Below are positions 26,625 through 34,629 of a stretch of DNA of 64,000 nt, piece after piece. Position numbers and translations under genes: made by a program. The DNA is from Pseudomonas entomophila. GTDB lineage: Bacteria > Pseudomonadota > Gammaproteobacteria > Pseudomonadales > Pseudomonadaceae. The stretch lies in assembly GCF_023277925.1 (NCBI RefSeq), contig NZ_CP063832.1, positions 2,141,001 through 2,205,000 of the forward strand. Direction: 5' to 3'. The notes under the pieces were generated by a model, which saw nothing but the letters and a program-made list of their open reading frames with translations, searched no databases and was not told the origin of the DNA. Each line of letters begins with the position of its first letter. The first letter of the stretch is position 1.

Positions 26625-27752
26625 ATGGCCCTCAGGATTCTGGTGATCGGCGCCTACGGCAACTTCGGTCGAATCATCAGCCAGCACTTGAACCAGATGC
26701 CGCACGTGCAACTGGTCATCGCCGGTCGCAATGCCGCTGCGCTGGAACGGCTCGAACAGGCACTGGCCGGCCCCGGCGTCTCGCTGCGGGATTCCTGGTG
26801 CGGTGACGCCATGGCCTCCGGCTTCGCCGATGCCCTGCGCCAGTTGGCGATCGACTGGGTGATCCACACCGGCGGCCCGTTCCAGGGCCAGCCGTACAGC
26901 GTTGCCGAAGCCTGCATCGCGGCCGGTGCCAACTACTGCGACCTGGCTGACTGCCGGGCGTTCGTCAATGGCATCGCGCGCCTCGATGCCCAGGCGCGCC
27001 AAGCCGGTGTCGCGGTGCTCAGCGGTTGCAGCTCGGTGCCAAGCCTGTCCTCGGCGATTCTCGATGAACAACGCCAACACTTCAGCCGCATCGACGTGAT
27101 CGAACATGGCATTTCCTCGTCGGCGAAGATGCCTGGGCTGTCCACCATCGAAGGCGTGCTCGCCTATGCCGGGCGGCCGATCCGCCAATGGCGCGATGGC
27201 CAACCCTGCAATGTCGATGGCTGGCTGGGGTTGCAGGTGCGTCACCTGCCGGGGCTGGGCTGGCGCCTGCTGAACAACGTCGATGTGCCGGACATGGATA
27301 TTTTCGCCAGCCGCTACGGAGCCCGCACCCTGGCGTTCAAGGCCGGCTCCGGGCTGGTGCTAGGCGGCCTGGCCAACGCGGCGCTGGCGCTGCTGGTCAA
27401 GTACCGGCTGGTACGCGACCCGCTGCCCTGGGCGCGGCGCCTGCACCGGCTGGGTGGGCGCTTCGAGCGCTGGGGCGATGGCAAGAGCGCCATGTACCTG
27501 GATGTGCGTGGCGCCGACACCGACGGCCAGCCGCTGCGCATGCGGGCCCAGGTCAGCGCCCTCGACGACAAGGGCCCGCAGATCCCCAGCTGCGCTTCGG
27601 TGGCGCTGATGGCCAAGGTGGTCGAGGGTTATGTACCCGCCCCCGGTGCGCGCCCCTGCGTCGGCGAGATCAGTGTCGAAGCATACCTCGCCGCCATCGG
27701 CGCGCCGGACCAGGTGCGCTTCAGCGTCGGCTTCCAGCACGGGCGCCACTGA
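26625..27752 (+). CDS. Saccharopine dehydrogenase-like NAD(P)-binding protein
   Basis: A 375-residue protein with an N-terminal Rossmann fold: ILVIGAYGNFGRIISQHL (about residues 4-21) and VIAGRNAAALERL. WVIHTGGPFQGQPYSVAEACI and GANYCDLADCRAFV follow, typical of the saccharopine dehydrogenase/enoyl-reductase-like superfamily. A second domain contains CSSVPSLSSAIL. The reaction is not known for this branch. It is followed after 1 bp by a DUF2269 membrane gene, suggesting an operon. AAGGAACGGAAC precedes the ATG. Confidence 0.8.
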   Translation: MALRILVIGAYGNFGRIISQHLNQMPHVQLVIAGRNAAALERLEQALAGPGVSLRDSWCGDAMASGFADALRQLAIDWVIHTGGPFQGQPYSVAEACIAAGANYCDLADCRAFVNGIARLDAQARQAGVAVLSGCSSVPSLSSAILDEQRQHFSRIDVIEHGISSSAKMPGLSTIEGVLAYAGRPIRQWRDGQPCNVDGWLGLQVRHLPGLGWRLLNNVDVPDMDIFASRYGARTLAFKAGSGLVLGGLANAALALLVKYRLVRDPLPWARRLHRLGGRFERWGDGKSAMYLDVRGADTDGQPLRMRAQVSALDDKGPQIPSCASVALMAKVVEGYVPAPGARPCVGEISVEAYLAAIGAPDQVRFSVGFQHGRH

Positions 27753-27753
27753 C

Positions 27754-28233
27754 ATGGACTACCTGCTGCTCAAGTACCTGCATGTGATCGCCGCCGTATT
27801 CCTGTTCGGCTTCGGCATGGGCTCCTACCTGTACCTGATTGCCGCCCACCGCACCGGCGATGCGCGGATCATCGCGGCCGTGGCGCGAATGGTGGTGCGC
27901 TTCGATGCCTGGATCACCACGCCGGCCGGGGTCCTGCAATTGCTGACCGGTGTCGGCATGGCCGGGCTGGCGGGCATGGACTGGAGCGCCGCTTGGCTGC
28001 GTGCCGCCTTGCTGATCTTCTTCGCAGTCGGGGCGCTGTGGTTGCCGGTGCTGTTGTTGCAAACACGCATGCAGGCACTGGCTGCCGAGGCGGCGGCAAC
28101 GGGTAGCGCGCTGGGCGGCACCTACCAGCGACTGTACCGTTACTGGATGTGGATGGGGGTTGCCGGCTTTACCGGGATGTTCCTGATGGTGCTGGTGATG
28201 GTCTACAAGCAGGCGCCCTGGGAATGGTTCTGA
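27754..28233 (+). CDS. DUF2269-family membrane protein
   Basis: This 159-residue protein has four predicted helices. It starts with LLKYLHVIAAVFLFGFGMGS and contains FDAWITTPAGVLQLLTGVGMA and YRYWMWMGVAGFTGMFLMV, the pattern of DUF2269 proteins. Histidine and tryptophan residues in helices could bind a cofactor, but the function is unknown. It is tightly linked to the preceding oxidoreductase gene, and the pair may act together at the inner membrane. Confidence 0.8.
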   Translation: MDYLLLKYLHVIAAVFLFGFGMGSYLYLIAAHRTGDARIIAAVARMVVRFDAWITTPAGVLQLLTGVGMAGLAGMDWSAAWLRAALLIFFAVGALWLPVLLLQTRMQALAAEAAATGSALGGTYQRLYRYWMWMGVAGFTGMFLMVLVMVYKQAPWEWF

Positions 28234-28404
28234 TGCCCGGCGAAGCGCAAGGGAAAAAAATCCTACAAAATTGGCAGGATAAGAAAAATTGATCTCCAAA
28301 TGCGCAGGCAACGATCAAAATGGAAAAACCTTCCTCCAGGGGTGCACGTAGGATTTCCCCCATGGCCGCCGATTGTCGGCGCCCCTGCACGGACACGCCC
28401 GATC

Positions 28405-29559
28405 ATGCCCTCCGCCCCGCTGTATTTCGACTACGCCGCCACCACCCCAGTAGATGACCGGGTCATCGAAGCCATGATGGCCTGCCTTGGCCGTGAAGCG
28501 AATTTCGGCAACCCGGCGTCCAGTGGCCACGCCCATGGCAAGGCCGCCCGCGAGGCCGTCGAGCAGGCCCGCCGCCAGGTAGCCGAACAGGTAGGTGCGC
28601 AACCCGACGAACTGGTGTGGACCTCCGGCGCCACCGAATCCAACAACCTCGCCCTCAAGGGCATCGCCCAGGGTTTTGATCAACCCGGCCACCTGATCAC
28701 CAGCCAGCTTGAACACAAGGCCGTGCTTGACACCGCCGCCGAACTGGAACGCCTGGGCTGGGCGGTGACCCGCCTGGCGCCGGACGCCCAGGGCCTGATC
28801 CAGCCAGCGGCCGTGCAGGCTGCGCTGCGCACGGACACCCGCCTGGTGTCGTTGATGGCGGTGAACAATGAACTGGGCACGGTCACCGATTTCGCCGGCA
28901 TCGGTATGCAGGTGCGCGAGCACGGCGCGCTGCTGCATGTGGATGCCGCCCAGGCGGTCGGCAAGGTAGTGATCGACCTCGCCCGGCAGCCGGTGGACCT
29001 GATGTCGTTCTCGGCGCACAAAGCCTATGGCCCCAAGGGCATCGGCGCCCTCTACGTCGGGCCCCGCGCCCGCCCCGTGCTGCGTGCGCAGATGCACGGC
29101 GGCGGCCATGAGCGCGGGCTGCGCTCCGGCACCCTGGCCACCCACCAGATCGTCGGCATGGGCAGCGCCTTTGCCCTGGCCGGCCAGCCGGGTGACAGCG
29201 AGCACGCACGTATCGAGCACTTGAGCGCCAGGCTGCGCGATGGTCTGCTGGGCTTGCCAGGCGTGCGCCTCAACGGCTGTCCGGCGCAACGCATCGCCCA
29301 CACCCTGAACCTGTGCATCGACGCGAAAGGCTTCAACAGCAATGCGCTGGCCGGCGAGCTGGCACTGTCGACCACGTCGGCGTGCAACTCGGCCGCCAAC
29401 AGCGCCTCCCATGTGCTGCTGGCCCTGGGGCTCAGCGAAGCGCAGGCGCGCAACAGCGTGCGGCTGAGCATCGGGCGCTACACCAGCGAGCAGGACGTGG
29501 ACAAGGCCGTCGAAGTGTTCAGCCGGGTGATTGCGGCGGGCTCGGTTGCCTTGTGGTAA
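28405..29559 (+). CDS. Cysteine desulfurase (IscS/NifS-like), stand-alone
   Basis: A 384-residue PLP enzyme of class V aminotransferase fold. Signatures are YFDYAATTPVD at the start, TSGATESNNLALKG, VDAAQAVGKV, the PLP lysine in SFSAHKAYGPKGIGALY (about residue 204), and the active-site Cys in TTSACNSAANS (about 326). It moves sulfur from cysteine to an enzyme persulfide. No Fe-S scaffold genes are adjacent, so this is an accessory desulfurase. Upstream AT-rich DNA (28234-28404) carries ATCCT/AGGAT arms at 28260-28264 and 28276-28280. Confidence 0.9.
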   Translation: MPSAPLYFDYAATTPVDDRVIEAMMACLGREANFGNPASSGHAHGKAAREAVEQARRQVAEQVGAQPDELVWTSGATESNNLALKGIAQGFDQPGHLITSQLEHKAVLDTAAELERLGWAVTRLAPDAQGLIQPAAVQAALRTDTRLVSLMAVNNELGTVTDFAGIGMQVREHGALLHVDAAQAVGKVVIDLARQPVDLMSFSAHKAYGPKGIGALYVGPRARPVLRAQMHGGGHERGLRSGTLATHQIVGMGSAFALAGQPGDSEHARIEHLSARLRDGLLGLPGVRLNGCPAQRIAHTLNLCIDAKGFNSNALAGELALSTTSACNSAANSASHVLLALGLSEAQARNSVRLSIGRYTSEQDVDKAVEVFSRVIAAGSVALW

Positions 29560-29587
29560 TGAAAACCATCGAACTGATACAAGCGCC

Positions 29588-29669
29588 GTAGGAGCGGCTT
29601 CAGCCGCGATCACCCGCAAGCGGGTGCCATGCACCGCGTTGCCCGCATCGCGGCAAAAGCCGCTCCTAC
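29588..29669. repeat. REP/BIME element
   Basis: GTAGGAGCGGCTTCAGCCGC at the left and GCGGCAAAAGCCGCTCCTAC at the right face each other around a central ACCCGCAAGCGGGT hairpin. Nearly the same 83-bp element occurs at 53520-53602. It lies between convergent genes (the desulfurase and the peptide genes). Confidence 0.88.
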
Positions 29670-29678
29670 AGGAACACC

Positions 29679-29876
29679 TCAGAACCGGATGATCGGCCCC
29701 TCGATGTCGTTGGGCGGGGGCACCTCGGGGTACCGTGGCAGGTGCGGCGGCGGAACGTCCGGCTTCGGGTATACCGGCGGCATCACCGGCATGATGGTTG
29801 CGTCATGGCCGCCGGCTACCCGCTCCAGTTCCTCGTGAGCAAGCACACGCAACATGCGCGAATGGTCAATCGACAT
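29679..29876 (-). CDS. Double-glycine-leader peptide B (proline-rich)
   Basis: A 65-residue peptide. The N-terminal 23 residues end LAHEELERVAGG, a typical bacteriocin/RiPP double-glycine leader. The remaining 42 residues contain 14 prolines (PVMPPVYPKPDVPPPH and RYPEVPPPND) and no cysteine. Translation signals are strong (AAAGGAG, 9 bp before ATG). It follows peptide A by 21 bp on the same strand, and both peptides end their leader with VAGG. No C39-peptidase transporter or modification enzyme is adjacent. It could be a small secreted peptide of microcin type, or a non-bacteriocin protein that happens to carry this motif. Confidence 0.65.
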   Translation of the reverse strand: MSIDHSRMLRVLAHEELERVAGGHDATIMPVMPPVYPKPDVPPPHLPRYPEVPPPNDIEGPIIRF

Positions 29877-29897
29877 GGGTATCGCTCCTTTGCTGAG

Positions 29898-30041
29898 TCA
29901 GTAACCGGCCTGCGAACCGAACAGTTCTTCGGGCCATTCGGGGAACTGCGGCGGCGGGTCGCCCGGGCGCTGGCCGCCTCCGGCAACCGCCTCGATCTGC
30001 CCTTCATCCAGTTCCTGCAGTGCTTCTTCAACCTCGATCAT
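29898..30041 (-). CDS. Double-glycine-leader peptide A
   Basis: This 47-residue peptide has an acidic amphipathic leader, MIEVEEALQELDEGQIEAVAGG (shown here as two parts: MIEVEEALQEL and DEGQIEAVAGG), and a short 25-residue tail rich in Pro, Gly and Trp (GDPPPQFPEWPEELF). CAAGGAG lies 10 bp before the ATG, the same type of strong site as for peptide B, which supports real translation. It is transcribed in the same direction as the LysR gene ending 101 bp upstream. The gene pair looks like a two-peptide precursor operon. The function is unknown. Confidence 0.6.
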   Translation of the reverse strand: MIEVEEALQELDEGQIEAVAGGGQRPGDPPPQFPEWPEELFGSQAGY

Positions 30042-30142
30042 CGTGAACGCTCCTTGTTGGGAAAGCGTGTCGATTATCGGCCGGTTGCCATGGCTTGGCC
30101 CTAGGGCTGGTGTACTAGATGCACATTGCCATCAGCCTGCGG

Positions 30143-31027
30143 TCATTGCCCCGACAGAAAACTCACCAACTGCCGCCCATGCGAGCTCAGCGTCTCCCAG
30201 CCACGAAAGCAGATGCGCAGCTCAAGGGTCGCCCAGCGCTCCTCCAACGCCACCGGACACACCGCCAGCTCCTGTTGAGCGCGCAGCGCCGCAGTTTCCG
30301 GCAGCATGGCGATGCCCGCATGCTGGGCCACCAACTGCGCGATGGCTTCGAAGCTCGGCGCGCGCACCCGCACTTTCAGCGGCATGGCCAGGTTCATCGC
30401 CAGCTCTTCGACGAAGCGCTGCATGGCCCGCTCGGGCGGCAGGCAGACGAAGGGATAACCCAGGGCATCACCGAGGCGCAGTTGGCCACGGCCGGCCAAG
30501 GGGTGATCGACGGGCACCAGCAACACCAGGCGCTCGGTACGAAACGGCAGCGAGACCACGCCATCGTTGACCAGGTTGCCGTCGTACACGCCGATCTCGC
30601 ACTCCCCACCCAGCACCACCCGCAACACATCGACGCTCTTGTGCTCGACCAATTGCAGGTCGACCTCCGGATAATCCGCCAGGAACGGCCCCAGCACCGC
30701 CGGCAGCAACGTGCTGTTGGTCACGGTCGAGGCGGCCACATGCAGGGTGATGCGCCGAAGGCCGGCCAGTTCGCGCAGGGTGTCCTGCAGTTTCCGCGCC
30801 TCGCCCAGCACCCCACGCGCCGCTTCCAGCACCAGCCGACCGGCCGGGGTGAGCTGCATGCCATCGGCCTTGCGGATGAACAGGGTCAGCCCGCTGCGTT
30901 CCTCGAACAGGCGCAGGCGGGTGCTGGCTGCCGACACCGCCACCGGGAAGGTTGCCGCTGCCTTGCTCAGGCTGCCGCTGCTGGCAATGGCGGCGATCAG
31001 GCGCAAATCCGTCAGGTCGAAGTGCAT
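30143..31027 (-). CDS. LysR-family regulator
   Basis: A 294-residue LysR regulator. The HTH domain contains DLRLIAAIASSGSLSKAA and STRLRLFEERSGLTLFIRKADG; the effector domain includes ECEIGVYDGNLV and LVAQHAGIAMLPE. It is divergent from the EamA transporter gene across 103 bp and probably controls it. It is also upstream of the two small double-glycine peptides in the same direction, so read-through or joint regulation is possible. Confidence 0.9.
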   Translation of the reverse strand: MHFDLTDLRLIAAIASSGSLSKAAATFPVAVSAASTRLRLFEERSGLTLFIRKADGMQLTPAGRLVLEAARGVLGEARKLQDTLRELAGLRRITLHVAASTVTNSTLLPAVLGPFLADYPEVDLQLVEHKSVDVLRVVLGGECEIGVYDGNLVNDGVVSLPFRTERLVLLVPVDHPLAGRGQLRLGDALGYPFVCLPPERAMQRFVEELAMNLAMPLKVRVRAPSFEAIAQLVAQHAGIAMLPETAALRAQQELAVCPVALEERWATLELRICFRGWETLSSHGRQLVSFLSGQ

Positions 31028-31130
31028 GAGGGCTTCTCCAAATCAGAACGCCATCTTCAAGAAAAAGCGATTCTAGCGCGACGACCTTCTATCCAGAATA
31101 AGCCACAACCTCACCTCTTTCGGATTCGCC

Positions 31131-32087
31131 ATGACCCGCCTGCCCGCCCCGCTCCAACGCGCCCTCGCCAACGGCAGCCTCTATGCCGTGCTCGCGGCCC
31201 TGGGTTTCAGCTTCAAGGCTATCTTCGTCAAACTCGCCTACGCCGCCGGGCCCGTGGACGCCATCAGCCTGCTGGCCCTGCGCATGGCCCTGTCGTTGCC
31301 AATGTTCGCCTGGCTGGTGTGGTCCAGCCGTGGCCAGGGCGACACGCCGTTGACCCTGGGCGATGGCCTGCGCGTGGCCCTGCTCGGGCTGTTCGGCTAT
31401 TACCTGGCGAGCCTGTTCGACTTCTATGGGTTGCAGTCCATCAGCGCCGGCCTGGAGCGGCTGATCCTGTTCACCTACCCGACCCTGGTGCTGCTGATCC
31501 AGGCTGTCGCCCAACGCGAACGCCCCACCCCGCGCACGCTGGCGGCCATGGGCCTGTGCTACCTGGGGCTGGGTATCGCCTTTACCCACGACATTGGCAG
31601 CTCCGGTGCTGGCAGCCAGGTGATCGTCGGTTCGCTGTGGGTGTTTGCCAGTGCGGTGACCTACGCGCTGTACTACTCGGGCACCGGGGCGATGCTCAAG
31701 CGCATGGGCTCGATGCGCCTGGCCGGGTTGTGCGGCACGGCGTCGTCGCTGATGGTCCTGGCCCATTACCTGTTGGTCGCGGACGTCGCGCCGCTGTTGC
31801 AACTGCCGAGTGCGGTGTGGCTGTACGCGGCATTGATGGCGCTGCTCTCCACGGTGCTGCCAATCTACTGGGTAGCCCTGGCGATCCAACGCCTGGGGCC
31901 GACCCACACGGCAGCGGTGGGCAACCTCGGGCCGGTGCTGACGGTGCTGGCGTCGTGGGCGATCCTCAACGAAGAGATTTCGCTGTACCAGGTGGCCGGT
32001 CTGGCGTTGGTGCTGTTCGGGGTGTCGCAGTTGAAGCCGGCGAAGCAAGCACAGCCCCCCGAGCCGGCCAAAGGCGCCACCGTCTAG
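31131..32087 (+). CDS. EamA/DMT-family transporter
   Basis: This 318-residue inner-membrane protein has ten predicted helices in two EamA repeats. The first has GFSFKAIFVKLAYAAGPVDA and LERLILFTYPTLVLL; the second has PIYWVALAIQRLGPTHTA and ILNEEISLYQVAGLALV. Members export amino acids or other metabolites. It is paired with the divergent LysR gene. A palindrome (ACCCCCGGGGGT, about 32115-32126) and a REP unit follow it. Confidence 0.9.
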   Translation: MTRLPAPLQRALANGSLYAVLAALGFSFKAIFVKLAYAAGPVDAISLLALRMALSLPMFAWLVWSSRGQGDTPLTLGDGLRVALLGLFGYYLASLFDFYGLQSISAGLERLILFTYPTLVLLIQAVAQRERPTPRTLAAMGLCYLGLGIAFTHDIGSSGAGSQVIVGSLWVFASAVTYALYYSGTGAMLKRMGSMRLAGLCGTASSLMVLAHYLLVADVAPLLQLPSAVWLYAALMALLSTVLPIYWVALAIQRLGPTHTAAVGNLGPVLTVLASWAILNEEISLYQVAGLALVLFGVSQLKPAKQAQPPEPAKGATV

Positions 32088-32137
32088 AATTGCCATCGCA
32101 CGTTTAGCGGTTTAACCCCCGGGGGTAGGCGCTTTCT

Positions 32138-32162
32138 GTAGGAGCCGGCTTTGCCGGCGAAG
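32138..32162 (+). repeat. Single REP unit
   Basis: GTAGGAGCCGGCTTTGCCGGCGAA is one REP copy of the GCCGGC-TTT-GCCGGC type, lying between the EamA gene and the end of hvfC. The rest of this 158-bp gap shows nothing else. Confidence 0.8.
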
Positions 32163-32245
32163 AGGCCAGTTCAACCAACACAACAGCATCGCCCCAACAG
32201 CGTGAACGTGTTCAACGCAAAACCGACTCGTCCACCAACGGAAAA

Positions 32246-32950
32246 TCAGCGGGTACCGACAATGATGCCCTGCCCGCGCAACGCCTCCAGCAACATCAGG
32301 CCTTGGTGCTGCACCTCATCATTACCCAACGCCCGCAGGCGTTCACGCCCTGTGCCCGGCAGCCCGATCAGCAGTTGCCAGGCCATTGGCGCCACCCGGG
32401 CGAAGCGCACCTGCAGCTGCGCATCGCGATAGACCAGCAACAAGGTCGGCGCCTCCGGCGGTTCGACCGGCTGGTACTCCGGCCCGATGCGCTCCACCGG
32501 CCAGCGATAGGCTAACACCCGCGCCACGCACGACAACAGCGGTTCGCCTTCGAGCAGGTCGCCTGCGGGATCATGGGGTGGATCCTCGGCGTCGCTCAGG
32601 TACAGCTGCGCCTCGATCCATTCGTAATGGGCCAGTTCCAACTGCCAGGGGGCACCCCGCTCGATGCTTTGCAGGTAGTCGATGAACGCCGTGGCGACTT
32701 CACTGAATAACGGTGTCTGGCTGCGGTAGTGGGCATAGAAGTCCTGCACCCGTGCCTTCCAGTGCGCCTCGCCCAGGGTGCTGCGCAACACAGGGAAACT
32801 ACCGGCCAGCAAGCCTTCGACGGTGCCGAAGAACAGATCGCGATAGACCGCCAGGCGTCGCGCCTCGATGCCCGGCGGTGGTGGGTTGGCCGCCGGGTCA
32901 CGCACGTGCCGGGCCAGGGTGAATTGTTGCGCGCGCAAGGTGTCAGCCAT
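32246..32950 (-). CDS. hvfC: HvfC/BufC-type RiPP maturation partner (DUF2063)
   Basis: A 234-residue protein of the DUF2063 family. It starts [17 protein letters not shown] and contains [20 protein letters not shown] and [15 protein letters not shown], the family hallmark. The C-terminal half is a probable precursor-recognition domain. In known hvf/buf systems this protein presents the precursor peptide to the DUF692 enzyme. Its ATG overlaps the end of hvfB by 8 bp, so the two are co-translated. It is the last gene of the operon. Confidence 0.88.
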   Translation of the reverse strand: MADTLRAQQFTLARHVRDPAANPPPPGIEARRLAVYRDLFFGTVEGLLAGSFPVLRSTLGEAHWKARVQDFYAHYRSQTPLFSEVATAFIDYLQSIERGAPWQLELAHYEWIEAQLYLSDAEDPPHDPAGDLLEGEPLLSCVARVLAYRWPVERIGPEYQPVEPPEAPTLLLVYRDAQLQVRFARVAPMAWQLLIGLPGTGRERLRALGNDEVQHQGLMLLEALRGQGIIVGTR

Positions 32951-33776
32951 GGCGTGGCCCTCCATGACGCTGTTGCAGGAGGCGAATACGGGCGGTTTCG
33001 GCCAAAAGCTCGGCCAGCGGCGGGTAGTTGAAATCGCGCTCGAGCACGGTCGGCTGAGCGCCGAAGCGCTGGCAGGCCTGGGCAAACAAAGCCCAGACAT
33101 CCTCCTTGACCGGCGCGCCATGGGTATCGACCTTGAGGTCGGGCGCTTCGTCGTAATGGCCGGCCACATGCATGCCCACCACCCGCTCGCGGGGAATACC
33201 CTCGAGGAAGGCCAGTGCCTCGTAGCGATGGTTGCAGGCATTGACGAAGACATTGTTGACGTCCAGCAGCAGGTCGCAGTCGGCCTCTTCGAGCACCGCG
33301 CGGATAAAGTCCAGCTCGCTCATGGCTTGGTACGGAGCGGCGTAGTAGCTGATGTTTTCGACCGCGATGCGCCGCCCCAGCAGGTCCTGGGTCTGGCGGA
33401 TACGCGCGGCCACATGGTGGACGGCCTCCTCGGTGAAAGGGACCGGTAGCAGGTCGTAGAGATGACCGTCATCACTGCAATAGCTCAGGTGCTCGCTGTA
33501 CAGGCGCACCTGGTGACGATCAAGGAAACGCCGGGTGAGCACGAGAAACGCCTCATCCAGCGGCGCGGTGCTGCCCAGCGACAAGGACAGGCCGTGGCAG
33601 GCAATGGCAAAGCGCTCGGCCAGGCACTCCAGCTGCCGGCCAAAGACACCACCGACACCAATCCAGTTTTCCGGAGCGCACTCCAGGAAGTCCACTTCAC
33701 CCGGCTGCATCTCGAGCAGCTCGGGTAGCAGGCCTCGGCGCAAGCCGAGCCCGGTATGCAACGGCGTATCGATCAT
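32943..33776 (-). CDS. hvfB: HvfB/BufB-type multinuclear non-heme iron oxidase (MNIO, DUF692)
   Basis: This 277-residue TIM-barrel enzyme is of the DUF692 family. Metal-ligand candidates are CAPENWIG, the His in [18 protein letters not shown], the Glu in [29 protein letters not shown] and the C-terminal ERDFNYP. In related systems the enzyme uses two or three irons to oxidise cysteines of EGKCG motifs to oxazolone/thioamide groups that bind copper. Its substrate here is the precursor encoded just upstream. The ATG at 33776 matches the family start ([13 protein letters not shown]). Confidence 0.92.
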   Translation of the reverse strand: MIDTPLHTGLGLRRGLLPELLEMQPGEVDFLECAPENWIGVGGVFGRQLECLAERFAIACHGLSLSLGSTAPLDEAFLVLTRRFLDRHQVRLYSEHLSYCSDDGHLYDLLPVPFTEEAVHHVAARIRQTQDLLGRRIAVENISYYAAPYQAMSELDFIRAVLEEADCDLLLDVNNVFVNACNHRYEALAFLEGIPRERVVGMHVAGHYDEAPDLKVDTHGAPVKEDVWALFAQACQRFGAQPTVLERDFNYPPLAELLAETARIRLLQQRHGGPRHG

Positions 33777-33804
33777 GATGGGAAGTTTCCAGGTAGGCGA
33801 TGGG

Positions 33805-33836
33805 CCGACCGTGGAGCCAAGGGGCTCCACGGTCGG
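33805..33836 (-). promoter_or_regulatory. Strong intercistronic hairpin between precursor and maturase genes
   Basis: CCGACCGTGGAGCC and GGCTCCACGGTCGG form a perfect 14-bp stem with a 4-base loop. It lies after the extended precursor reading frame (which ends at 33844) and before the hvfB start. No T-tract follows, so it probably acts as a partial terminator or mRNA-protecting hairpin. Either would allow much more precursor than enzyme to be made. Confidence 0.7.
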
Positions 33837-33843
33837 GGGTGGG

Positions 33844-34005
33844 TCAGGAATTACCGGTCAGGTGGCTGAACAGCCCGCCGGGCATCGCCTTGCTATTGGC
33901 CTTGTAGATCGACGCCAGGTGGACGGCAGCTTCCTGTTCGCAGATAAAACCATCGTGGCGGGTGTCGGTGCGGGCGAACGACGCATCGCCACACTTGCCT
34001 TCACC
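33844..34005 (-). other. In-frame C-terminal extension of HvfA beyond an internal UGA
   Basis: Directly after the UGA at 34008-34006 the same frame stays open for 53 codons to a second TGA. It reads GEGKCGDASFARTDTRHDGF, then ICEQEAAVHLASIYKANSKA and [13 protein letters not shown]. This contains a further EGKCG motif and a canonical EF-hand loop (DTRHDGFICEQE: D1, D5, G6, I8, E12), so it is coding-like sequence from the same gene. It is reached only if the UGA is read through, recoded or absent in the ancestor. An 11-base spacer and a 27-base hairpin (33994-33968) follow the UGA. Confidence 0.7.
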
Positions 34006-34377
34006 TCACTTAGCTGCGGTGCCTGCTTTGGCATCGGCACCACACTTGCCCTCGCCGCACTTGCCCTCGGTGCTGGCCTTGGCGCTGGCTTTAGTGCTGG
34101 CCTTGGCGCTGGCGCCGCACTTGCCCTCACCGCACTTACCTTCGGTGCCTGCCTTGGCACTGGCACCACACTTGCCTTCGCCGCACTTGCCCTCGGTGCC
34201 GGCCTTGGCGCTGGCGCCGCACTTGCCTTCACCGCATTTGCCCTCGCCGGGCGCCTTGGCGGCGGCCAGCTGGTAACCCTGGGACAGCGGTTCGACCGCG
34301 AAGGCGGTGTTGCCCATGACCATGCCGCCGATCAGGGTGGCGCCGAGCAGGCCGAGCGTATTACGGGTGGTTTTCAT
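34006..34377 (-). CDS. hvfA: HvfA-type copper-binding RiPP precursor with EGKCG repeats
   Basis: A 123-residue precursor. A Sec-type signal peptide (about residues 1-27, ending NTAFA) is followed by eight EGKCG motifs in four pairs within a 17-residue repeat (EGKCGEGKCGASAKAGT). In HvfA/bufferin-type RiPPs the EGKCG cysteines are modified by the MNIO enzyme and bind copper in the periplasm. The frame ends at a UGA (codon 124) that falls exactly where the repeat register predicts the cysteine of the next EGKCG. Intact coding sequence follows, so the gene is either truncated by mutation or recoded. The ATG at 34377 starts the signal peptide. Confidence 0.88.
   Translation of the reverse strand: MKTTRNTLGLLGATLIGGMVMGNTAFAVEPLSQGYQLAAAKAPGEGKCGEGKCGASAKAGTEGKCGEGKCGASAKAGTEGKCGEGKCGASAKASTKASAKASTEGKCGEGKCGADAKAGTAAK
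34039..34245 (-). repeat. 51-bp tandem coding repeats in hvfA
   Basis: Four units of the 17-codon repeat begin at codons 45, 62, 79 and 104. Between the third and fourth is an 8-codon insert of the STKASAKA type. Such repeats can expand or contract by recombination and so change the number of copper-binding motifs. Confidence 0.85.
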
Positions 34378-34518
34378 GGTGTAGCTCCACGTGTGGTTGA
34401 AAAGTGGAGCCATTTAGCCGACACGGTGTGTCACGGTTGTATCGCGCGGGAGTGGGTTTTGTATGTAAACAGCGCGAGACGAGCGTTAGATACAGTGCGA
34501 TACAAGGGGATGGACGTC

Positions 34519-34604
34519 GTGGGAGCGGGCTAGCCCCGCAATAGAGCAAGCCGCTGCAACAAAATGCCTGGTGTGGCGCCATCGCGGGGCAAACCCGCCC
34601 CCAC
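34519..34604. repeat. REP-like inverted pair (GCGGGGC type)
   Basis: GTGGGAGCGGGCTAGCCCCGC and, 44 bp on, GCGGGGCAAACCCGCCCCCAC form an inverted pair typical of a second Pseudomonas REP class. The rest of the 252-bp region 34378-34629 is the hvfA promoter area. It holds TTGTATCGC (34437-34445) and GCGATACAA (34497-34505) as inverted arms, a possible operator. Confidence 0.7.
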
Positions 34605-34629
34605 GAGGGCCTCAGCCGCCAGCGCGCGA

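Noticed and set aside
34039..34245. Regular short repeats as a CRISPR-like array
   Set aside because: They are in-frame 51-bp coding repeats of hvfA with no unique spacers and no cas genes.
34378..34518. ECF-sigma-type promoter for hvfA
   Set aside because: An AACC/GTC pair exists but the spacing is too short for the usual about 16 bases, so I did not annotate it.
33535..34533. 332-residue plus-strand Gly/Ala/Leu-rich frame over hvfA
   Set aside because: It is the antisense image of the 51-bp hvfA repeats; the minus frame has a signal peptide and EGKCG motifs.
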